Origin: Siderastrea siderea
Taxonomy: Eukaryota > Cnidaria > Anthozoa > Scleractinia > Rhizangiidae
NCBI GenBank assembly: GCA_964030785.1
Contig: OZ034972.1
Coordinates: forward strand, 50,910,538-50,974,537
Direction of reading: 5' to 3'
Length of the DNA stretch: 64,000 bases
Of this stretch, positions 1 through 11,721 are shown piece after piece. The position numbers and the translations under genes are program-made. The notes beneath the pieces are model-generated. The model did no database searches. It had not been told where the DNA came from and worked only from the letters and a program-made list of their open reading frames with translations. Positions within the stretch are counted from its first letter, which is position 1. Every line of letters begins with the position of its first letter.

Positions 1-1951
1 GCTTATTAAGTTCAAGAAGAGTACTTGTAAAACTACAATTGCTAAAAAAACCCCACTTAAGTTGCTCCCGGTAGCGACTCGACAGACTTTTCCATCCAAA
101 TAAACATTTCTCACTGATTCCAATACATCCCTCTGGCTGTTTAGTTCTGTTAACTATGAAACATTTCTCGAAATCTATCTTGCTAAAATAAATAATATTT
201 TCCCGGCATCAAACCGTTTACTGACAAAAATTACCCAAAAAATGTTTTCGGAAACTTTCAAGCACACGTATAATTATCAAGAGAAAATGGCACAAGTTTT
301 TCATCCGCGAAGTATTAGTCAGGCGCTTTCAAGAACACACCCTGAACTAATCAGTTTAGGAAGCTTTTAGAGTCTCATTTTAGACAAAATAGACTTAAAC
401 CGAGAAATGCTTTGCTTATAGCTACTTAAATAAAGATTTCATTTCGATCTGTGACTTGAGACGCACTGAAATGGCTTAGCGAAAACATGCCACACTGAAC
501 TCACTCACTGAAACGGCGATTCTATGTTTAGTCGCTAAATTGGGACAGAAATGTCATTCACTTCAAATGAAGAAACTTATGTATAACAATATAACAATAT
601 AAAGAAGGTAAAATATTCCACAACTGAACAAAAAACATGTGGAGCTTTACACTAAGACTCACTATAAACTTAAAAATGACGACAGAGCGACTCTTCAGGC
701 GTTGAATACTAAATTACGAATTAGTCCAAACAACCCAATATGCGTTGCCGAAGAAAACAACCTACATTGAAAAAACAACACAGACTCAGTCTAGAATAGT
801 CACGATTTCCACTTTTCGAATAAAATACACTAGAATTGCTCTAAAAATATTGAAAATTACGCACTAAAGTTCAAAGGGGAATTGAGCGTAATTAAGCCTT
901 ACGTTAAGCCACCCTGATATCAGATTGCTCACTAATGAAAATTCCTTTAATGAATAAACACAGAAAAAGGGACAAGAAACCTTCAAAAACATGAAATGTC
1001 ATTCACATACGAAGCACTTGTTTGCCTAGGAAAGCAAACTGCATTCAATTTTCCCCTCGACTGAAGTTATTCGCAAGCCGGCAAACGGGAACTACAAGGT
1101 AATTTCACAGCCATTTTAAACAAGTTTTTAAAACATTTCAAGAAAATTACAGTAATTTACTAAACATGTAAAGTCGCTCAATTAAACAAATTTTACAATG
1201 TAAATCCACAGTCAAATCTGTTATTTACTTTACCACTGAACTGAAAGAAGGACTTGAAAATCTAAACGAAAGTCGCCGGGTTCTTTCCAGATCTCCTTAG
1301 CTTTGAAAAAAGCAAGTATGTCCTCGAACAAGGATTTCTTGCCTTCAAGCTCTCCAATGACTTCTATATGCGCCATCGAGATTGAAGCAATCCTTTTCCT
1401 TTTCATGATGAACTGTTACAAGACTTCATTCCAAGAATGTATTACAATTATCGTATTGATAATCGAGCGTACGAGGAACCAGCCGCCATATTGTTTACAT
1501 CAGCTACAAGAAAAGATTGCATTCCGCCTGGCCCGGTCGGGTTGTCTTGGGACTCCCCTCACCCTCCCCCAGAGTCTGTACGGGTGGGCGGACGGACGGA
1601 CGTACACTGACGTCAGAACCAAAATTTTTTGGATCAACGGGTTACCAAATTTGCTTACCCATGGTGCTCCGCGAGCTCCGCTATAACTATAATTTGTCCA
1701 TTTCATTTTGCATTTTTCAGCAGTGTATTAGGAGCTCACAAAGCCTAGGGTGAGATTTTTTGGAACATATCACCAACTGGCTTATTTACCTCCACTCGTT
1801 TTCTTATTTTTCAGCAGTATATGTTTGCTGTTGATTTACGTGTCAATTACATATTGTCCCTATTTTACGACTTTGGTTCATACTACATTAAGTCTAAGTC
1901 ATCTTACAGGTAACCTCTTTATGTTTTTAATGTGGTTCTTTAATTACCCAG

Positions 1952-2260
1952 GATCAACTACTGCCAGTGACACAGAATTATCTGAAGGGTACGTGCTCAT
2001 GGTGTTCATTTCTTGAATGCTCAAAAAGTTAGATAAAAGCTAGTTTTGTATTTCCTACCAGTTTCCTCCGGCCCTGCTATTATAATTCAGAGTCCACACG
2101 AAGGTACAACCTGTTTTTCATAATTAACATTTACTGTGCTGAAATTTCTTTCTATTGTTGATTAACAGAGGTTCACAGAGATGGTGGAGTTAAAGTAAAA
2201 GCTGGAGGACCAGTAGAACCAAAACAAGTTGGCAGTGACAAGTGCATAATTCAGATGTAG
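1952..2260 (+). pseudogene. Last two coding exons of a TNFR/ZU5 paralogue (copy A)
   Basis: Exon 1952-1988 (37 nt) begins after acceptor ACCCAG and ends at donor GTACGTG. Exon 2169-2260 begins after TTAACAG and ends in TAG. They encode the same C-terminal peptide as the complete receptor gene at 31039-42085 (its exons 41778-41814 and 41994-42085), ending KCIIQM. The upstream exons would lie left of the window, so this is either the 3' end of a tandem paralogue or an orphan fragment carried by the duplication. The two cannot be separated here. Confidence 0.6.
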
Positions 2261-2918
2261 TGTAATGCGAAAAACTCTCGGCCTTTTTCTAGTTAGTCAT
2301 GAATACCTCCTGGCCACATTTTAAGTTTAAATGTAGGTTGAATGTATTTGAACTCAAGTTTCAATTTACAGACGTCATGGCCAACAGCATGCAATCAACT
2401 TTGATCGGACATGCAATGTTTCAAAATACTTCCAAGGTAAATCCTTTGTTTTCAAACATTCTTTCTCGTAGAGTACTTCGGTTTTCCTCAAAATATTTCT
2501 GTCCGGAGATCATCAGGAGACTACACGTGACAGGTAAACTGATACTCGCGGAATGCCATTTCTGTTGACTTGACATCGTTACTTTGGCGGTCAACGGTCA
2601 ACGGTTGAATCATTGATGTTGTGTTTTTGTTCGTATGTTTTCATTTGCCTTAGAGAGTTTTCAAGAAGACATCAAGAAACGAGCCTAGGTGTACATAGAA
2701 TGAACTGCAAACAACAATGCAGGATAAATGTGCCTAAGGTAGAATGAACTGCAACAAAAGCAACATTTTGGAATGACAGATTTCGTGGAAAATGTGATTA
2801 TGTTTAGTTTACTGTTTTTGAACGCCACCGCACTGTGAGACTTCGAACAGTTTAGACTTCATCTACTAAATATCAACGTGAAATTGATTTCTGGATTTAC
2901 CGGCATTTGGTGGACCTC

Positions 2919-3533
2919 TTAAGGTCATTGCCCTGTATTACATTGCGCATCCTTACTGCGCACGATTTGCTGCGTCATTAACGTCATTAGCGGCTAAGCT
3001 AATCAGAGAAAAGAAAAGTCATTTACTCTTAAACAAGCATGGTGACCTATCTTTTTTTCCACATATTTTTGACCCACCGTTGATCCTCTTTTTGTTCAGA
3101 GTTAGAAAAAAACACGTTTGAAAAAAATTATTACTAGAAACGCGTTACTCATGGAGATGAAATCATGACCTCAAGAACACGTACGTGAGGAAGGTTTTAA
3201 GTCAATTTCGTCTGATGCTTCGAGCATCTGCCATAAAACATCTAGTAAATTGTTCCTTGTTATCGATATTTTACATCTAGTACATTGTTTCGAGATTTGC
3301 TTTATGTGCTTCCTGTTCCTATGGAAAGTAGCGTAAACTGATCAAATAAACATGTGTTTGTTGGGCGAAATTGCATGGAATTATGGGGTAACTTGAGACG
3401 ATGATACCTCGTAAACGGACATGGGGACCTATTCTTTTTATTTTATATTTCAAAACATTGCACGATAGATAACAACTTGTGAAAGTTTGACAAAAATCGT
3501 ATGTTAAAATTCATTTCGGGGCAATGACCTTAA
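2919..3533. mobile_element. TTAA-flanked MITE (piggyBac-like), 615 bp
   Basis: TTAA at 2919-2922 and 3530-3533 flanks inverted ends GGTCATTGCCC and GGGCAATGACC. TTAA target duplication is characteristic of piggyBac-type transposition. The other copy is inverted at 44726-48766 and is interrupted there by a 3.4-kb transposon. There is no coding capacity. Confidence 0.65.
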
Positions 3534-4382
3534 GACGAAGAATGTGCGAATTTCAACCGGAGTGAAAAAATATAATTTGCTTCTGAATTTTCTCGCCGCT
3601 CCACCCGGTAAGTCCACTGATCAATATTTCTTTTTGCAACAAATCTAAGAGAAGCTTTTGTATTGTGCTTTTGATTCCTTGCTTCCCCAAAAATGTTTGT
3701 TGGCCAGACTGTATCTTTCTGAGAAATAACCATGCACTGATGGGAGCTTTCGAACAACTGATTTGTCAATAATGCTATGTTTAAATCCAGAGCTTGGGCT
3801 TGAGTCCAAGTGAATTACATGTACGTTAGACGTATTTCTGATCTTTTATACAGTGTTTTAAACTATTTAACAAAACAGTCTTAGAAATAATGATAATAAT
3901 AATAACAATATTTATCCAGGGAGCCCACTCGCCTTGGCGGTTTTCAGTGGGGCCCTGCAAATTATAATAAAAATAAAAAATTAAAAACTAAGAAAGAGAT
4001 AAAAATTGATATTACAATATCAGTAAAACTGTGCCTGCCACTCACCGTTTCGCTACTATCTATCACGGAATAGATAGCGAGTAGGGTAGCCAATCAGATT
4101 GCAGCATTTATGATTGAACGCTAGTAGATTTATACTAATAATTATTAAAAGTGTAACAGAACAGTGCAGATTTTGAAGTGAATTAGTTTTGTTTATGGAA
4201 TTCTATGGCCAAATAATGTTTATGACAATTACTGGCACAGATGTGAAATGGCAATGGAAAGTGCTTACGTGTGAAAATGTATTTGAAATTGAAAGGGAAC
4301 TTAATTGCCATAATTCGTGATGTATGTTCATGCAGTGAAACGGCTTGGGCTTGAGTAGGTGAAATATGTGTGTGAAGAAGCA

Positions 4383-4710
4383 GGGATGGCGTAGTGGTAA
4401 GAGCGCTCGCCTCCCACCAATGTGGCCCGGGTTCGATTCCCGGACCCGGCGTCATATGTGGGCTGAGTTTGTGTTGGTTCTCGACCCTGCTCCGAGGGTT
4501 TCTTTCCGGGGTCTCCGGTTTTCCTCCCTCAGCAAAAACCGACACGCAGCTTATTCGAGCTGGCTGTTGGCTGTGCTCCAAGGTCATGCATGGACCGTAC
4601 AGCAGCTGCCAGCGGCGCATATATATATGCTTTCGGTCCGACCTTGTCGAGCTGTGTCCTTGCTGTACTTGCGAGGGCGATTAGCGAGACAGTTATTATT
4701 ATTATTATTA

Positions 4711-4751
<41 letters not shown>
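4383..4751 (+). mobile_element. tRNA-derived SINE with (ATT)n tail
   Basis: The head is tRNA-like, with A box TGGCGTAGTGG (4387-4397) and B box GGTTCGATTCC (4430-4440) at tRNA-like spacing, followed by CCGGACCCGGC. The roughly 240-bp body is unrelated to tRNA, and the tail is an ATT microsatellite at 4693-4751. This is the usual build of a Pol III-transcribed SINE. A second copy inside duplication B lies at 49594-49966. Confidence 0.75.
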
Positions 4752-4754
<3 letters not shown>

Positions 4755-5265
4755 GTCGAAGCTCTCGTAAGCGACCACCTCGGGAATCCAGAAAAGTGGT
4801 CGCACTTAGAGCTGGTCGCCTACGAGAATGAGCTCTCGTAAGCGACCACATGTTGAAACAATAGAGAGTGGTCGCTTATAAGAACTTTGAGCGTAAAGCT
4901 TGGGATATATTAATGGTTGCTAATAGTTTAGTAGTAATCATATTGAATTTTTTTTATTGCCTATCACAGAAGAGGTCCGCGTAAGTGCAAGTCAAAGAAC
5001 CATTAGCACTTGTGTTACGTATGACTCTAAATTTCAACAAGAACCGAGTGCTTTTAATAAAGTTTTGACCGAGTGGCCGCTTACGGGAACTTAAAAACAA
5101 AGGAAAAAGCCCGTTGGTAATTCATAAAAATGGTCGCGGCTGCTTACGGGAGCGGTCGCTTACGACAGCTTTTCATTACAGAGTTTAAGTGACAAGTCAA
5201 ACGGGGTTTCACAATGCTGGCCGTAACTAGAGCTGGTCGCTTACGAGAGTGGTCGCAAGGAGAGC
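4752..5265. mobile_element. MITE built of GGTCGCTTACGAGAG motifs (3'-truncated copy)
   Basis: Starts TACCGTCGAAGCTCTCGTAAGCGACCAC and contains many copies of CTCGTAAGCGACC and its reverse complement. In duplication B the matching element (49966-50490) ends GAGAGCTTTGACTGTA, the inverted form of the start. In copy A the right terminus is lost at a deletion junction near 5265. Confidence 0.55.
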
Positions 5266-5764
5266 AGTGTTACTAATATCTCTTTATTATTATTCAAGGT
5301 CTGAGGAAAGGAAGTAGATACGTTAATAACTGGAAGTATAAAGGCTTTTTAAAGCGAAAACATAGCCTTACTTTGAGCAAGCTACTATATTCTCATCATA
5401 ATACTATGTTCTACTACCAATTAAACTAGATTTTTATAGCTCTTTATTTATGGCCATGTTACCTTTACTTGTCTTCGAAGACAACACGACTAGGCAATTT
5501 GCAAAATGGATGTATGAACAATTATATTGATTATTCTATATGTAAAATACAATTTCCATACTTCCCATGCCTTGACTAGGTCATGGATTATCCGAGTTGC
5601 TCATGCAAACGCTTGAAACGTCAACTTGGGCAAGTCCAAAAATCGGATTACATTAGCTTAACATATCAGACAGCAGAAATTGTCAACAAATCAACACAAT
5701 TACGAAACAGCCAATTCAACAAGCACTTTGGAGTGCAGAAATATCGTTTAAAGTTAACATTATT

Positions 5765-6142
5765 TCTCTTGAAATTTGCCGCTACATAATATCATTGCCC
5801 TTGAAATCACTGATAAACAACAAAGACAACAAAAGTTTTTACTACAACCAGGAGGAACCCACAGGGACCCTAGCCATCAGATCCTTAAAACAGACAAGTT
5901 ATTTGCGACAAAGGTCTATGACAGAGCAAAGTTCCTCTCTTGGAATTACCAGATCTCTTGAAATTTGCCGCTACATAATATCATTGCCCTTGAAATCACT
6001 GATAAACAACAAAGACAACAAAAGTTTTTACTACAACCAGGAGGAACCCACAGGGACCCTAGCCATCAGATCCTTAAAACAGACAAGTTATTTGCGACAA
6101 AGGTCTATGACAGAGCAAAGTTCCTCTCTTGGAATTACCAAA
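5765..6142. repeat. 189-bp direct tandem duplication
   Basis: The segment beginning TCTCTTGAAATTTGCCGC at 5765 repeats almost exactly from 5954 (offset 189). Duplication copy B has only one unit (about 51808-51990), so the tandem event postdates the large duplication. Reading frames here are short and repetitive, with no recognisable protein. Confidence 0.8.
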
Positions 6143-7514
6143 GATCTCTGACACACAAACGAATCTACACCAGAACTCACAAAAGCCACCACAGAAAATT
6201 GTACTCAAATCCACCAAAATATCTCATAGGAGGTAACTACTCGAGTGTAAATGAAGTTACAATCAAATTTTTCATGCTGCTGAACAGAGTCAAACACTTC
6301 AGCAGTGAGCTTGCAATGGCTACCTTTTGGTCTTTTCCTTACTTAATGTTTGTTTTGTGGTGAGATCCCTTTGCTTGCAAAATTATCAGTACAGTTGCTA
6401 GTGCTACAGTGAGTAAGTCCTAAAAAAATAACCCCTGCCAAGATGCACAGCTACTGTTTTGAACCAATGGACATGACTACAAAAAATTGTATGTACACCA
6501 ATATGTACACTAACATTAAGTTATTTTATTGTATGGTAAGCGATTCTGAAGGCTAAATGGAGCACTCTGATTGGTTAGTTTTCGGTCGGGATTTTACAGT
6601 ACGGATTATTACCATGGGAACGGTCCTTTTGGATATTTTTTCTCGCACTCCCGCAAAATTCAAACTGCGAAAACGCAAGAAGATAAAAAAAGTAAAAGTT
6701 TGGAGCTGGTACAAAACAAATGAACGAGGTGAAAATGTCTGTTTAGAAAAATGCTCTTCAAAAAAGTCGTCAGCAGTGAATCAAAAAGCACGGCCAACTT
6801 TCTTCAGTGTGTGTTTAGTGTTTTTTGTACGGCTATAGACTGAAAGCTATAAAGAGCGGAGTAAATCGGCCAAGACTTGAACAATAGTCATTAAAATTCA
6901 GCATTAACAAAAGAGTACGTTTCTCGCAACAAAACCTCTCGGCGAAAAAAAATCAAAACTTGTAAAGCAACTAAACTAAACTATCAGCAACTGTAAATCG
7001 AAAGGAAACGACCACCTTCTTGTCTAGCTCATATAGGCCATCGCTTCAGTCAGTGCTTTCCACAAGAACAAATTAATGCTACACGTATTAAACTAAAAGT
7101 GTACCTTGATTCCTCAGCGAGATTTTATCTCTTGTAGTGGACGTCCTTGAAAATAATTTTGGCTTCTTTACAAGTCCGCTTTTGCTGTAGCTCGCGCATA
7201 AAAACAACTTTGTTAGATGCGACGAAAATTTGCACTCAGCATCCACAAAGTTTTCCAAAAAGCCATTGAAGCAAACAACTTGCAGTATTTGACGAAGAGA
7301 TATTCTTAGAGTCCTTTTTTAAAGTTCGAGAGTTCCTTCGTTCACGTTACAGACTACCCTGCGAGCAGAGGCCCTTCGATCTTCCTAGATAAGTCGGGAA
7401 GAGGAAGGGACCTCTGCCAGCCGCCGCGACTTTCCCTGTTGAGCATGCGCTAAATTCAAATGTAACCGAGCCTTGTCGGCCTCGCTTCAATTGACATGTT
7501 TACTGAATGACAGC

Positions 7515-8245
7515 CGCGTCCACAGACAGAGCTGAATAACAATTGCGCATGTCAAAAGCGCGCGCCAAGGAAAACTGGGGACCACAATATAAAACCATAG
7601 CAACAATGGCGGACTTTTTAAAAATTTTGACACCGCGAAGATTTTCACCTTCAATAAGAGTTTTGTTGCAAACTTAAGTTTCAGACTTCTGCAAAGCCGT
7701 CGTCTGTTGTCGAGACAAATTATATCTTTTGTACACCGAGGTTATTTTTCTGAACACCAGGTGAAAACGTGTCTCAAAAACACCAGTCCGCGAAAATGCA
7801 GCGAGATTCTTACCATTCCTGGAGTACACCTCGTCATCTTGCCTTTACATTCTTCCCCTGACTGGGTGTTCTTACACAGGAGCAGGTTTGGTGACCGGAA
7901 GTTTCCCTCCACGTTGTATAAAAGCAACACAGTGCGCAATCACTGCATTTTCGCGGACTGGAGTTTTTGAGAGACGTTTTCATCTGGTGTTCTGAAAAAT
8001 AACCTCGGTGTGCAAAAGATAAAATTTGTCTCGACAACAGATGAAGGCTTTGCAGAAGTCTGAAACTTAAGTTTGCAACAAAACTCTTATCGAAGGTGAC
8101 AATCTTCGCGGTGTCAAAATTTTTAAAAAGACCACCAGTTTGTTGCTATGTTGTTGCTATGGTTTGTCTTGTCGTCCCCAGTTTTCCTTAGCGCGCGCTT
8201 TTGACATGCGCAGTTGTTATTCAGCTCTGTCGCGTCCACAACAAA
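7515..8245. repeat. Nested fold-back element (about 300-bp inverted arms)
   Basis: The left arm 7515-7810 is repeated in inverse orientation at about 7940-8245. For example TTTTGACACCGCGAAGATT at 7626 pairs with AATCTTCGCGGTGTCAAAA at 8101, and CCGCGAAAATGCAG pairs with CTGCATTTTCGCGG. The spacer is about 130 bp. There are no protein features, so it is probably a MITE inserted inside the Mutator-like element. Confidence 0.7.
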
Positions 8246-8845
8246 CTATGACTTCGGTCGTATTAAACACGAGAGATTTGAGGAAAGCTTTAATTAAACC
8301 GTAAGGCTGAGAATGATTTTGTTCGAATTTATGTCACAGTTTGAAAACTTGTCAGCCTCGAAATGTTTTTGCCGATCAAGAAACTGCGATTTGTCGACTG
8401 TCAACATGTTGTTACAGTCCAGTGATTTCCAATTAGCGAGTCACGGAAAGCTCGCATAGAAATCTTGGTCTTCGAGATATTTATCTTGTTTTGTCCCTCT
8501 TTTTGTCCCTGTCATTCAGAAGTATTTTCGTGTTGAGACTCTTTCGTCCTCAACATTCTCGGCTTTCATTCAACAAAACGCATTTGTGTCGAGTTTGTTT
8601 CGTATTTAAACTTCTCGGCCGTCATGCGGTAAATTATATTTTGTACTGAGACCGTTTCGTCTTCAAAATTACCGGCCACCAGTCGGCAAATAATTGTTTC
8701 TCTTGCCGTTTGCTTGTCTCGCCGTTGACCAAGATAAATGTCATTTCGCCATAAAAATAAGCGTTAAAGTGCTCATTCGCGTAGCCCTTCGCATCGATTC
8801 CCGCTCAATCCAAAAGCAACCGCAACCCAGATTCTTTGGTTCCAG

Positions 8846-9043
8846 TTAGTAAATTAGCGATTTGCCGTGGCCGGTTGGCAAACAGACAAAAGAATCTTTA
8901 CCACGCAGAAAATAAAGCAAGGCCTTCGACTGGTGTTGTGTGAGATTGCTTATTCCATGAGAATTCACTCTTCCCAGTGCACTTTTCACGGCTTTATCGA
9001 AAACATCTTTCGAAAGAGAAACGTCCGCTGCTGTGAACTTCAC
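8846..9043 (-). pseudogene. RecQ-family helicase N-terminal fragment
   Basis: A 65-residue frame contains a RecQ-type Q-motif region (LTQHQSKAL, about residues 34-42) followed by Walker A PTGHGKS at about residues 56-62. It stops immediately after motif I at SLIY. A RecQ helicase needs motifs Ia-VI and an RQC region, none of which follow. It sits inside a Mutator-like element, so it is best read as a captured host-gene fragment and not a working helicase. A spliced continuation cannot be excluded but no donor follows. Confidence 0.6.
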
Positions 9044-9607
9044 GAGCGCACCGAACGTACCGTGGGCGCGTATTTAGTCAGCAATTTCTAACAAGGCACA
9101 TGCGCACTGAGCAAAAACGGGAAAAACAGGTTTCAAACCGGACTGACTCATCCGTTTCGGTGGATGAGCGGCAAATCAAAGAAAGTCGCGGCGGCTGGCA
9201 GAGGTCCCTTCCTCTTCCCGACTTATCCAGGAAGATCGAAGGGCCTCTGCTCGCAGGGTAGTTACAGACTAAACAAGCTGCGATAATTTCCAATTTGAGA
9301 AGAACGTTTTTATCGCGGCGTTTTCATTATTCCTCTTTTTCCCGAGTTGTCTCCGCCGATAACGAAGAAGTATTTTCAAATCTATCTATCTTGTGTTGTA
9401 GAGGACGACGAAAAACTGACACATGTAATAGAAGCGGAGCAGTTTTCATTCAAGAGCCCCGCAAGTTTTCGTCGATCGACAGCAACGATCATCAAACCTG
9501 TTTTCAAAAGCCAATTAAAATCGCTGGCTTGTGACAGCGCGCCGGAAATTGACTTGAATGAACTACCGGAAGTGATGTTTCGTACGAAAAATGATGCCAT
9601 ATAATAA

Positions 9608-9758
9608 AGTACTTACTAACTTCACTTGCTCGGGACCGTACTGGGGAATATTGGCCCTCGGTCGTTTTTGTACGGACCTTGCTGCGCTCGGTCCGTACTA
9701 CCACGACCTCAGGCCAATATTCCTTAGTACGGCCCTCGCGCTCAGTTAGTAAGAAGTT
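9608..9758. mobile_element. Short fold-back MITE
   Basis: Inverted arms: TTACTAACT...GTACTG..GAATATTGGCC on the left and GGCCAATATTC..TAGTACGG...AGTTAGTAA on the right, with an inner second stem around CGGACC/GGTCCG. The whole 150 bp can fold into a single imperfect hairpin and has no coding capacity. Confidence 0.6.
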
Positions 9759-9782
9759 ATTAATTACTGCATTACCTGGAAA

Positions 9783-10765
9783 CAGTTTTACTTTTCCCTT
9801 AGGCAAGTATTAAGCATTTGAAAACCTAATGCACAAAACAAGTAACAAATGAAAAAAAAAACACTTTTCCAAGAAAGTCTTGCATTCTATTTCATTATAT
9901 AGACAAGAGTGTTGTTGCGGAAAATAGACCACTCCTAAAGTTCATACGAGACTACATCCGGGAATCGAGTGCCGTGCCACTGGGTGGGTAAAAGTACCAT
10001 AGATACCTGTCTATGTGATTTATTTTCTGTAGTGGTGAGCCACAGTTAAGTTTGGTAAATTTGTAAATAAATTACTCATATCACCTTGTGTTCTTATTGT
10101 GTCGGCTTTAAAATTGAAATAGCTGTACTACACAGTTAAAATTCCTACCCTATCCCAGACTTGAAGTGACAAGTCCTATTCTATTCTTCATACTACTGAT
10201 AAGTTTCTTGATAAGTGATACTCTATTCTGGACCAAACTTCTCTGATTTCTATAACATATCCCAGACTACACTGCTTGAAAACCATACCTTTCACAGCAG
10301 CACATACTCAAACAAGAGTCAAATGTTGTTCAAATTGCAGAATGAAAACAAACACAGGCAACAAAGTGTTGAGTTATAGCCAAGTTAACTAGTTCTCGTA
10401 AAAGAGATGGGTAGTAAAATTGTTTTCCTAGACGTCTAAAATGACAGCAGTCACAAAACGATCAGATACCTAGGTAAAGATTACAAAACAACCTACGTGA
10501 ATTAAAATGTATCCTTATGTATCCTATCAAAGCGTATAGTGTGCACAATTGTTTAATATTCAAGCGAAACCTCAATGGAAATTGAGCAAGTCAGATAATC
10601 ATAACTGTGTCTGTAACAATAATCTGATCGTGAATGTCTGCAACATAAACATAAGCTACATATTCACAGCTGCTATAAACTAAACTAGGAAATATGCTGT
10701 ATTACAAAAGGCTCTGATAAATAACTTTTCCCTATATGCGTGCACTAAATCAAACTATGACTTAC
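9783..10765. other. End of copy A and probable NAXD intron
   Basis: 9783-10131 is the last homology to copy B (53025-53379). From 10132 on the sequence is unique, AT-rich and without recognisable exons, although NAXD exon 2 would be expected here or farther left. Confidence 0.5.
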
Positions 10766-11112
10766 TCTTGACATCCTCCTATCACTCCTATTCTACCCAG
10801 CTGTCCTTTGTGAGCACTGTCTACAAGAGCAGGGATGGTTTCTCGTACCAATTCCAGGCAGCTGCACTGTTTCTTCATAGGGGCTTTGCCAAAGGTAGCA
10901 TCAGTTGACGAACTGAAACGACCATTCTCCGCTTTCTCACCACCAGCGAAAGTACTTCGTCTTGGGATCATAACAGAAAGAAATCTTGTAACCCTTGTAG
11001 GGAGTATTGACGTTTTCACGACATGAAAGGGGATGCTACCCACTGATCCGCCCATAAAGTGAGGACACAAAGGGCGTTCCGGTCGCACGATGACTGAGTT
11101 CATCTCATACAT
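10766..11112 (-). CDS. NAXD: NAXD-like (ATP-dependent NAD(P)H-hydrate dehydratase), first coding exon
   Basis: The end of this exon reads ETIPALVDSAHKGQLGRIGV followed by IGGCQE. This is the nucleotide-binding start of the ribokinase-like domain of NAD(P)H-hydrate dehydratase, the enzyme that repairs hydrated NAD(P)H. The exon ends at donor GTAAGT (10765-10760) in phase 2. The ATG at 11112 is one of several in-frame starts; the 5' part is basic and could be a mitochondrial leader. The next exon, which should continue YTGAPYFAA-like, is not visible to the left. There the gene runs into duplication copy A and an unrelated plus-strand gene end, so this may be an orphaned exon. It is divergent from the FDXACB1-like gene, with about 120 bp between starts. 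Confidence 0.6.
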
Positions 11113-11234
11113 GAAGTAATATCCTATTTTTATCTGAATACGCTGACCAAAAGGGTCGTTTTGCAACTGGGCACGTGTTTCAAAATGGCGGCCTACAGCT
11201 GAACATTTGCGGTGTCATTTTAGCGCGTTTCATC
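11113..11234. promoter_or_regulatory. Shared upstream region of the NAXD/FDXACB1 divergent pair
   Basis: The 122 bp between the two outward-facing start codons contain no TATA box. A head-to-head pair this close normally shares a bidirectional promoter. This is inferred from geometry only. Confidence 0.35.
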
Positions 11235-11721
11235 ATGGCTTTACTTGATCCAAAGTTGTATTCAAAGAATGTGCTAGTTGTCGGAGATGGTAACTTTTCA
11301 TTCACTCTTTGTTTAGCATCTGCGCTATCAAAGACATAGGTTAAAATCATAGCAACTTCTTTGGACTCACGCGCCGCCTTGTCAAACAATGATTTCGCTA
11401 TTGAAAATATTGGCAAATTATCTGCTTTTGAAAACGTTGTGATCTTGCATGAAGTAGATGCAACGGATCTTACGCGAACATTTGGTTCCAAGGTGTTTGA
11501 TCGAGTGATTTTCAACTTTCCTCATGTTGGCGGGAAATCGAACATTGGCAAATCAAGAGAGCTGTTGGAGCGGTTCTTTGCAAGCGCAGCAAAACATGTT
11601 GAACCATACAAAGGGGATATCTGTGTAAGTCTGTGCCAAGGACAGGGAGGAACACCTTTGGATAATCCCAGGAGGGAGCTTGGAAACACTTGGCAGGTTG
11701 TTTATCAAGCTGCCAAAGCAG
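11235..11721 (+). pseudogene. FDXACB1: FDXACB1-like exon 1 (BMT5-like domain) with in-frame TAG
   Basis: ATG at 11235 opens MALLDPKLYSKN, then the SAM-binding loop VVGDGNFSF. The frame meets TAG at 11337 just after ALSKT and then stays open with clear family sequence (KIIATSLDSRAAL) to the donor GTAAAG at 11722. Because the same frame resumes, a single C-to-T change of CAG is the simplest explanation. The next ATG does not restore the binding loop, so an allele with TAG should lack the methyltransferase fold. Confidence 0.7.

Larger units (their letters stand above)
7355..9260. mobile_element. Non-autonomous Mutator-like TIR transposon with 9-bp target duplication
   Basis: The ends are inverted: TACCCTGCGAGCAGAGGCCC at 7355 and its complement ending at 9260, with homology extending about 100 bp inward. 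Both sides are flanked by the exact 9-mer GTTACAGAC (7346-7354 and 9261-9269), the length typical of Mutator-like elements. The 1.9-kb interior has no transposase. It carries a RecQ-like helicase fragment (8846-9043) and a large fold-back (7515-8245). Copy B of the duplication lacks the whole block. Confidence 0.75.
1..10131. repeat. Segmental duplication, copy A
   Basis: Near-identical to 37966-53380 over most of its length. The first bases match 37967 onward, and homology ends after TGTACTACACA (10121-10131, matching 53369-53379). Copy A probably continues left of the window. Differences between copies: A lacks the 2-kb block at 39256-41270, the 3.4-kb element at 44915-48329 and about 0.8 kb at 50490-51300. 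B lacks most of 7140-9780. 2919-3870 and 6893-7137 are inverted in B. A has a 189-bp tandem duplication that is single in B. Confidence 0.9.

Noticed and set aside
1500..1706. Frames in the GTGGGCGGACGGACGG region, also at 41325-41557
   Set aside because: They fall in a dispersed repeat shared by both duplicates, and no frame is preferred.
3530..3769. 79-residue frame also present at 44490-44729
   Set aside because: It lies in a duplicated and inverted block beside a MITE; no motif, and only the duplication explains its conservation.
4383..4455. A functional tRNA gene
   Set aside because: A and B boxes are present but the sequence does not close into a cloverleaf, continues into an unrelated body with an ATT tail, and recurs in copy B: a SINE.
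4584..4805. Poly-asparagine or poly-isoleucine reading frames
   Set aside because: They are translations of the ATT microsatellite tail and have no coding support.
5583..6838. Coding region suggested by several frames conserved at 51626-52687
   Set aside because: Conservation follows from the segmental duplication. Frames shift between copies, include a tandem-repeat artefact and match no family.
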